From assembly GCA_031763025.1 (NCBI GenBank), contig JASSKH010000027.1, positions 8,926,241-8,990,240 of the forward strand: DNA of 64,000 nt, in the 5' to 3' direction. The position numbers were made by a program, and so were the translations under genes. Below, in pieces: positions 59,500-64,000 of the stretch; the first letter of the stretch is position 1, and every line of letters begins with the position of its first letter. Under the pieces are notes generated by a model that was not told the DNA's origin, made no database searches, and worked only from the letters and a program-made list of their open reading frames with translations. This stretch comes from Macrocystis pyrifera. Taxonomy: Eukaryota; Sar; Phaeophyceae; Laminariales; Laminariaceae.

Positions 59500-59884
59500 A
59501 TGGCTCAAACGTTAAAAAGTGCGTTTCCGGCCTTTTTGTGTGCACGCCTTCCTGTCGTCGGTGTACGGCCTCGCCCCGACGAGCGGCTACTTCTGCCTCG
59601 CCTGGTGAGGAGCCCAAAGCTCACAGGCGCCCCGCTCCCTGCGATGCCCCCGCTTCAGGGTGAAAAAAATATCTTCAGCTCCAAGACTGGTTTCGTTCAC
59701 GTCCCAGGCAGCATTTTTTCAGGATGCAAAGGAAGGCAGATCCAAGGGCGTCATACAGAGGGAATCAGACACGAAGTTAACAGAGATACCTGGCAAGGAA
59801 GGCTTATCGCCGTCATTTGTGCGCAAGGAGATGCTCACTACACACATGCATATGGAACCTCTCTCCTGCTATATAGAGCAGTAG
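59500..59884 (+). CDS. Small two-exon gene, 88-residue protein of unknown function
   Basis: The ATG at 59500 has an excellent context (CTCGCCATGGCT). Exon 1 is 59500-59604 (35 codons) and ends CGCCTG|GTGAGG. A 118-base intron ends GCATTTTTTCAG. Exon 2 is 59723-59884 (53 codons and TAG), phase 0. The first exon is fairly hydrophobic (SAFPAFLCARLPVVGV), possibly a weak targeting segment; the second is hydrophilic (DAKEGRSKGVIQRESDTKLT). I recognise no family. A longer frame that reads through the intron exists, but the intron part is not protein-like. Confidence 0.45.
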
Positions 59885-60751
59885 CAGCAATGCCTCTGTT
59901 GAAAGAGCTCCACGGCAAGGACATGGACGCGGGGCCGGGTGGGGGTGGGGGGGGGCTGCCGGGCTGCTTGCTGTTGGGCTGCTGTGCGGAGCTTACTGAA
60001 CTGTTTTGTGAATCTGAACCGTACCTACGAACAGAAATGAGTTTTTGTTTTTTTACCCTGCGTCAAAATTGAGCTGAAAGTCGTGCTGTTCATCGTATGT
60101 ACAGGAGGGGGTATTGGAGTCGGAGGCGACACATCTGCAGCAGCATAAAACCAACCTACACCAGCCTCAACACGCGGGAGCATGGAACGCGGGTCGGTGA
60201 GGAAGGCAGCAAGGAACGGACTTCGAGCTAATAAGGAGACAGCACTTCTCTCCACGAGTCCATCACCGAACGAATACACGCTCCAAACTTGAACCAGAAA
60301 CAAAAACGCTTACTCTTCCTCCACTCAACGGTGATTTCGTGGTGACTTGGGCGGGAAAAAAAAAAAAAAAAAAAAAACGATTAAGTAGCAACACTAAGGG
60401 AATAAGTATGAGGCATGATCTCAATTCCAGACTCCATCACCTTGTTGGTCAGGCGTCCTCTCGGGCTTTATTCTTGATGGAACGAGAGATAATCAGATCG
60501 CCAAATCGCAACGAAGGTGTTCATATCACGTAAAGGCTTTATATTTTTGGTATACCGGGGGGGAAAACAAGAGGTAAATTCGGTTTTTTTACATCCTGCT
60601 AAGGCTTTGTTATTTCGGGAAAACGGGGTGAATTCAAATTCGGTGATCTGCTAGGGTGGGTGGGTCGTGTTCTTTCTGTCGAGCGCTACGTAAATCGGCC
60701 ATCTATATCAACTGTTTCGAGAGTGTTTGCGCAAACACACTGGGTGGAGCG

Positions 60752-61072
60752 ATGCCTCGGCTAGGAGAAGACCCAAACGTTGCCACAGCGTACCCAAATC
60801 GGATGAACACAAACCTACGCGGGAGTTGGATGAGGCAGTTTATCAATACTCTTCTCGGCTCTCTGTTGATCGTCTTCCTTTTCAACAAGTTGATCAAGAC
60901 CAACTACAAGGTGCGGTGTTTGTGTTTGCTGAGACAGCGCTGGACGAACTGAACCATCTGCTTACGCTGATGGGCTGTTGTGGTTTCTTTTTTTTAGTAC
61001 AGTTCTTGGCAAACAGCAGTCGTCAGTCACGACTTCGCTTGGCGGGTCAGGGTTAAGAATTGGTGCTGCTAG
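60752..61072 (+). CDS. Small two-exon gene, single-pass membrane protein
   Basis: Exon 1 is 60752-60910 (53 codons), with donor TACAAG|GTGCGG. An 87-base intron ends TTTCTTTTTTTTAG. Exon 2 is 60998-61072 (24 codons and TAG), phase 0, total 77 residues. A hydrophobic helix (INTLLGSLLIVFLFNKLI, residues about 31-48) is preceded by a hydrophilic, Asn/Arg-containing N-terminus. Without splicing, the frame would end at 60952 with a 66-residue product. The frame is open upstream of the ATG as far as about 60656, so an earlier exon is possible. No family recognised. Confidence 0.45.
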
Positions 61073-61868
61073 TGGGGGCTACTTTCACAGCTGCACACAG
61101 CAGCGAACGCGAACGTCCACGTACTTATTAATACGTAGTAAAGCTGAAAGCACTGCCTGCTGTATGTAGCCGTAATCCTCCGCACTCTCCGAGCTCTCCG
61201 AGCTCTCCGGCTCGGCGACTCTCTGTCTCCGATCCGTCTCTCGTCAGTCTCTCAGTCCCCGTGGGCGGCTATATACCTCTACCAGGTTGTTCCTCTGTTT
61301 CGGGGACTCCAGGGCTGAGCTGCCCCTCGTCCCGCGGGCAAGTCGTGCCGTAGACCTGTGTCGAGTCAGCAGCTGTATGACGAGTACCTATAGGTCCTGC
61401 TCTATAATCATACCAGCAGGTACGCAACCACCGACACCCGCGGACACCCCGCAGCACCGTTCTGCTTCTCACAGCATGGTGTAATCGTGTGTTCTTTCCG
61501 CCCATCGACACCCAGCGCACATGCAACAGACGTATGCAGCACACCCGATGTCCGTCGATCGCGAGTACAACATCAGTATTTTTCAACAGCAGTACCACGT
61601 GTATGACGCCAGTAGTCTATTAATCTCGTGGTTTCAGAGTGCGCGCAACTTCGTACCAGTACCTCGTATCGTCGTACTGTCTTGTACCACACCATTCTGT
61701 CCGGAAATATAGGGATTTTTGAAATACAAATCAAAATTTATAAAATTTATAAAAAAAAAATATATATATATAAATTCGGGTTATATAGTAGTATCAGTGC
61801 GCAGAATGTTTATTTAAAATTGTCCTGTTGACCCGGGCAGCATCCAGGGGAGCCGCTGGCCTATATCT
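61073..61868. other. No supported gene
   Basis: Contains a short GAGCTCTCC tandem at about 61185-61215 and an AT-rich stretch at 61720-61780. Frames are short and unconvincing. Confidence 0.4.
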
Positions 61869-62105
61869 TTGACAAGGAATCACATATAGAATACGCGCGC
61901 TCGGTTTATCACAATATTACCTTTTGAGTATCGACCGATCTGCCGATCGGTTGAACTCACAGCTGACGTGCTTTCTTAGTTTCTTATAAAATAATACTTG
62001 TAAATTAGGTAAAAATGGAATATAGACGAGGCGTATTACGCAGCTTGCAAAGTTGAGTATCAACTATTTAATCAGTCGAACTCACAGCTGACGTATTTCA
62101 AAATT
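61869..62105 (+). repeat. Dispersed repeat family F, copy 2, with internal duplication
   Basis: Same blocks as the copy at 24.8 kb. Here the module TTGAGTATC...GAACTCACAGCTGACGT occurs twice (about 61925-61972 and 62053-62099), so the copy is longer. Confidence 0.75.
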
Positions 62106-62243
62106 TATAAATATATGAAAATAAACGGTTCCTTACATTTCCGGACTGATTCCTGGTGTACATAACTGGTACCAGGTACAGCAATAGCACCAGGTAGACT
62201 ACACGTGCACACCGTTTCGAGAATCAGTACCTGGTATAGCCGG

Positions 62244-62579
62244 CGTCCCCGGTGGCTTGGTAGGTGGTCCGCGTGCCTATCAAGATCAATTTCGTGGGTT
62301 CAAATCTGACCGAGTGCATGCTCGTCGGGACTTTTTCTTGCATAAAGAAATTGATAAGCGGAAAGCGCGAGAGCGTGAGTTAGCTACATTCGATGAAAAT
62401 CGGCGAGCAGTGGGAATGCTGAACCCTATGCGCGATAAAAATGAAGGCACGTACCGGGGGGAGAAGGGACGACACCTGTGACCACGGCTTGTCCAGAAGA
62501 TCGTCGAGGGTAAAACCTCCTACGAGTGGGCTGGAAAGTAAAAGTGATGATGAAAAAAAAAAAAAAAAAAAAAAAAAAA
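62244..62579 (+). mobile_element. tRNA-derived SINE, full length with 27-base A tail
   Basis: Starts CGTCCCCGGTGGCTTGGTAG. The B box is slightly mutated (GGTTCAAATCTGACC). The complete body is present, through CTTGTCCAGAAGATCGTCG and GAGTGGGCTGGAAAGTAAAA, to the poly-A at 62553-62579. It serves as the reference copy for the family in this window. Confidence 0.9.
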
Positions 62580-62596
62580 TATCGTAAGAGAACACG

Positions 62597-62980
62597 AAAG
62601 TACATCACTGAAATAATTCGACAGCAAGCAGTCGTAGAGCTGGATGGTCGTACGATATCATTGTGCGGCAGAACAAGCGGCTCGCACTTGAGCGGCAGTA
62701 CACCAGGCCCAGTTCTGCCTTCCAACAATGCAACAACCTCGTCCAGACTACCGATCGGTCCACCAACGTCATCAAATACATCAAAAGCTGGTACTGCTGT
62801 TGTCAGGCTGAATCTTGTGGGAACCCGAAACCGAAAAACAAAACAGGATTCCCCTTCATCGTGTAGAAACCCCAGGATAGTGCCGTCGGTAGACATGAGC
62901 CTTTTCCGATCACTACTCAAAAATAGAACCTGTGCTTTCAGCACACAACGCCTACCACCGCCGATAGTTCCTCGCCTCAC
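62597..62980 (-). other. Coding-like minus frame, possible mobile-element remnant
   Basis: A minus frame with good codon character (AFDVFDDVGGPIGSLDEVVA, then GPGVLPLKCEPLVLPHND) but no ATG. It runs into the SINE tail and overlaps the left arm of an inverted repeat at its other end. The plus strand is open too. It may be the decayed interior of an element; there are no diagnostic motifs. Confidence 0.3.
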
Positions 62981-63262
62981 GGGGCACGAGCTGACGTCAA
63001 CCTCATGACCTTCGAGACCGTATGCTCCACTGCTCTGAGAGTGCTCGCTACCAAGTTTGAGGCCGTCTAGTACACCCGGCCAGAAATGGGTTCAGGCTCC
63101 GATGTCTCGAGCGAGAACTCCGGCCACACAGCATCAACGACCCTCAAACTTGGTAGCGAGCACTCTCAGAGCAGTGGAGCATTAGGCCTCGAAGGTTTGA
63201 CGTCATCTCGTGTCTTGTGAGCCGAGGAATCATCGGCGGTGGTAGGTGTGGTGTGTCGAAAG
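62933..63262. mobile_element. Foldback element: inverted repeat with arms of about 125 bp
   Basis: The left arm (62933-63063) and right arm (63142-63262) are inverse copies. The innermost part is perfect over about 38 bp (GCTCCACTGCTCTGAGAGTG, then CTCGCTACCAAGTTTGAGG). The outer part (CCTACCACCGCCGAT, GACGTCAA) is imperfect. The spacer is about 78 bases. Confidence 0.85.
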
Positions 63263-63333
63263 TGCAGTTTTTGCCTGCTGCGGCATAACAAATAATATCC
63301 CCCATCGGCTGTGTTTTGTTTCAACACCACAAT

Positions 63334-63950
63334 TATAGACCCAACTATGATGGGAAATTATTTATGAGCTCTCAGAACTGGGTTTTTTAGGCCGAATATA
63401 CGCGTTTTACTCGGCGGGGAAGCCAAAAACACCGATAGACTCCTCTAAATGCTCCCCGTAGTTTTTTGCGAGCTTTCAGGAAGAATTTCCCGTTTTTCCA
63501 CAGGCAGTCCTAGTTTAATTTTCGGAGCAGCCAATAATTTTTCTCTGGAGGGTCAGAAATAAGGTTGTTGGTCAAAACTGAGGCCAGAAACAATGGATCT
63601 TCGAGAATTTTTTATGACAAATCGAAAAATCATTATGTCCTCAGAACTGGCAATATGGACGAACAGTCCAACCATTACGGGGCCATAGTAAATAGGACCA
63701 AATATTGTTCGTAAAAATAGGTAAATATATAGGTTTTTATGTATACCATAGGTCCTATTAACTGTGGACCCCCGCAATACGACTCTGGAGAAACGGGAAA
63801 GTGCTCGAGAAAGCTATCGGAAAACTTAGGGGAGCGTCCTGGGGAATCTACCGGTGTTTTTGACAGTCCCGTCGAGTAAATCGCTGGTTTTCGGCATAAA
63901 ACGCCAGTTCTGAGAGCGCTTCAAAAATTTCCCATAGTAGTTGGTCTAAA
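63334..63950. mobile_element. Large foldback element with arms of about 170 bp and a nested MITE-2
   Basis: The left arm (63334-63505) and right arm (63782-63950) are inverted copies with several mismatches. Shared blocks include ATGGGAAAT, GCTCTCAGAACTGG, GTTTTACTCG, CAAAAACACCG and TTTCCCGTTT. The loop contains unrelated DNA and the MITE-2 copy at 63676-63776. No coding capacity. Confidence 0.8.
63676..63776. mobile_element. MITE-2 copy 3, nested in the foldback
   Basis: TACGGGGCCATAGTAAATAG at the left and CTATTAACTGTGGACCCCCG at the right, with interior AATATTGTTCGTAAAAATAG as in the other copies. Confidence 0.85.
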
Positions 63951-64000
63951 GTGGAAGTCCTGTTCTGTTTTCCGGTTTCGTCTCCCACAAGAGTCAGCCT

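Noticed and set aside
1..64000. Integrated virus or retrotransposon with intact coding genes
   Set aside because: I looked for reverse transcriptase, integrase, capsid and transposase signatures and found none that I could support; only short undiagnostic fragments.

Overview
The window looks like nuclear DNA from an intron-rich eukaryote. No open frame exceeds about 310 codons. Convincing coding stretches are instead bounded by GT(or GC)...AG splice signals and join in frame, and the rest is crowded with SINE-like, MITE-like and minisatellite repeats. I see no ribosome-binding sites, operons, CRISPR arrays, rRNA genes or free-standing tRNA genes. The style (moderate GC, many introns, trinucleotide arrays, small non-autonomous elements) would fit a multicellular stramenopile such as a brown alga. 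That is an impression, not a proof, and the taxon stays open.

Region 1 (1-17 kb) is the more gene-like part. It holds a two-exon minus-strand gene for a 398-residue protein with a long His/Gln-rich tail (8822-6500). Upstream lies a larger minus-strand gene (15935 to at least 11436) whose eight exons join in frame to at least 658 codons: an N-terminal membrane anchor, an acidic charged segment, then a globular part I do not recognise. The first 6 kb have no gene I can support.

Region 2 (17-50 kb) is dominated by repeats. It contains a back-to-back cluster of tRNA-derived SINEs (18.7-19.5 kb), two families of short inverted-repeat elements, tandem copies of a hairpin-bearing dispersed repeat (26.9-27.6 kb), and five blocks of a minisatellite superfamily with palindromic cores (23.9, 26.2, 38.8, 39.7 and 45.6 kb). 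One probable four-exon gene fragment (38486-37717, minus) sits next to the largest minisatellite. The motif ACCAGGTA/TACCTGGT is strikingly frequent here and nearly absent from region 1.

Region 3 (50-64 kb) holds the best-identified gene, a Qb-type SNARE of the Vti1/NPSN kind (57821-50697, minus). Its introns carry a SINE, a MITE, a hairpin repeat, trinucleotide arrays and long G/C homopolymers. Two small two-exon plus-strand genes follow (59.5-59.9 and 60.75-61.07 kb; the second encodes a single-pass membrane protein). The right end is packed with foldback structures: an inverted repeat with about 125-bp arms and a second with about 170-bp arms that has a MITE inside it.

Almost every intron I could place is phase 0. 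All gene models were assembled by eye from splice signals and reading-frame continuity and need transcript support.
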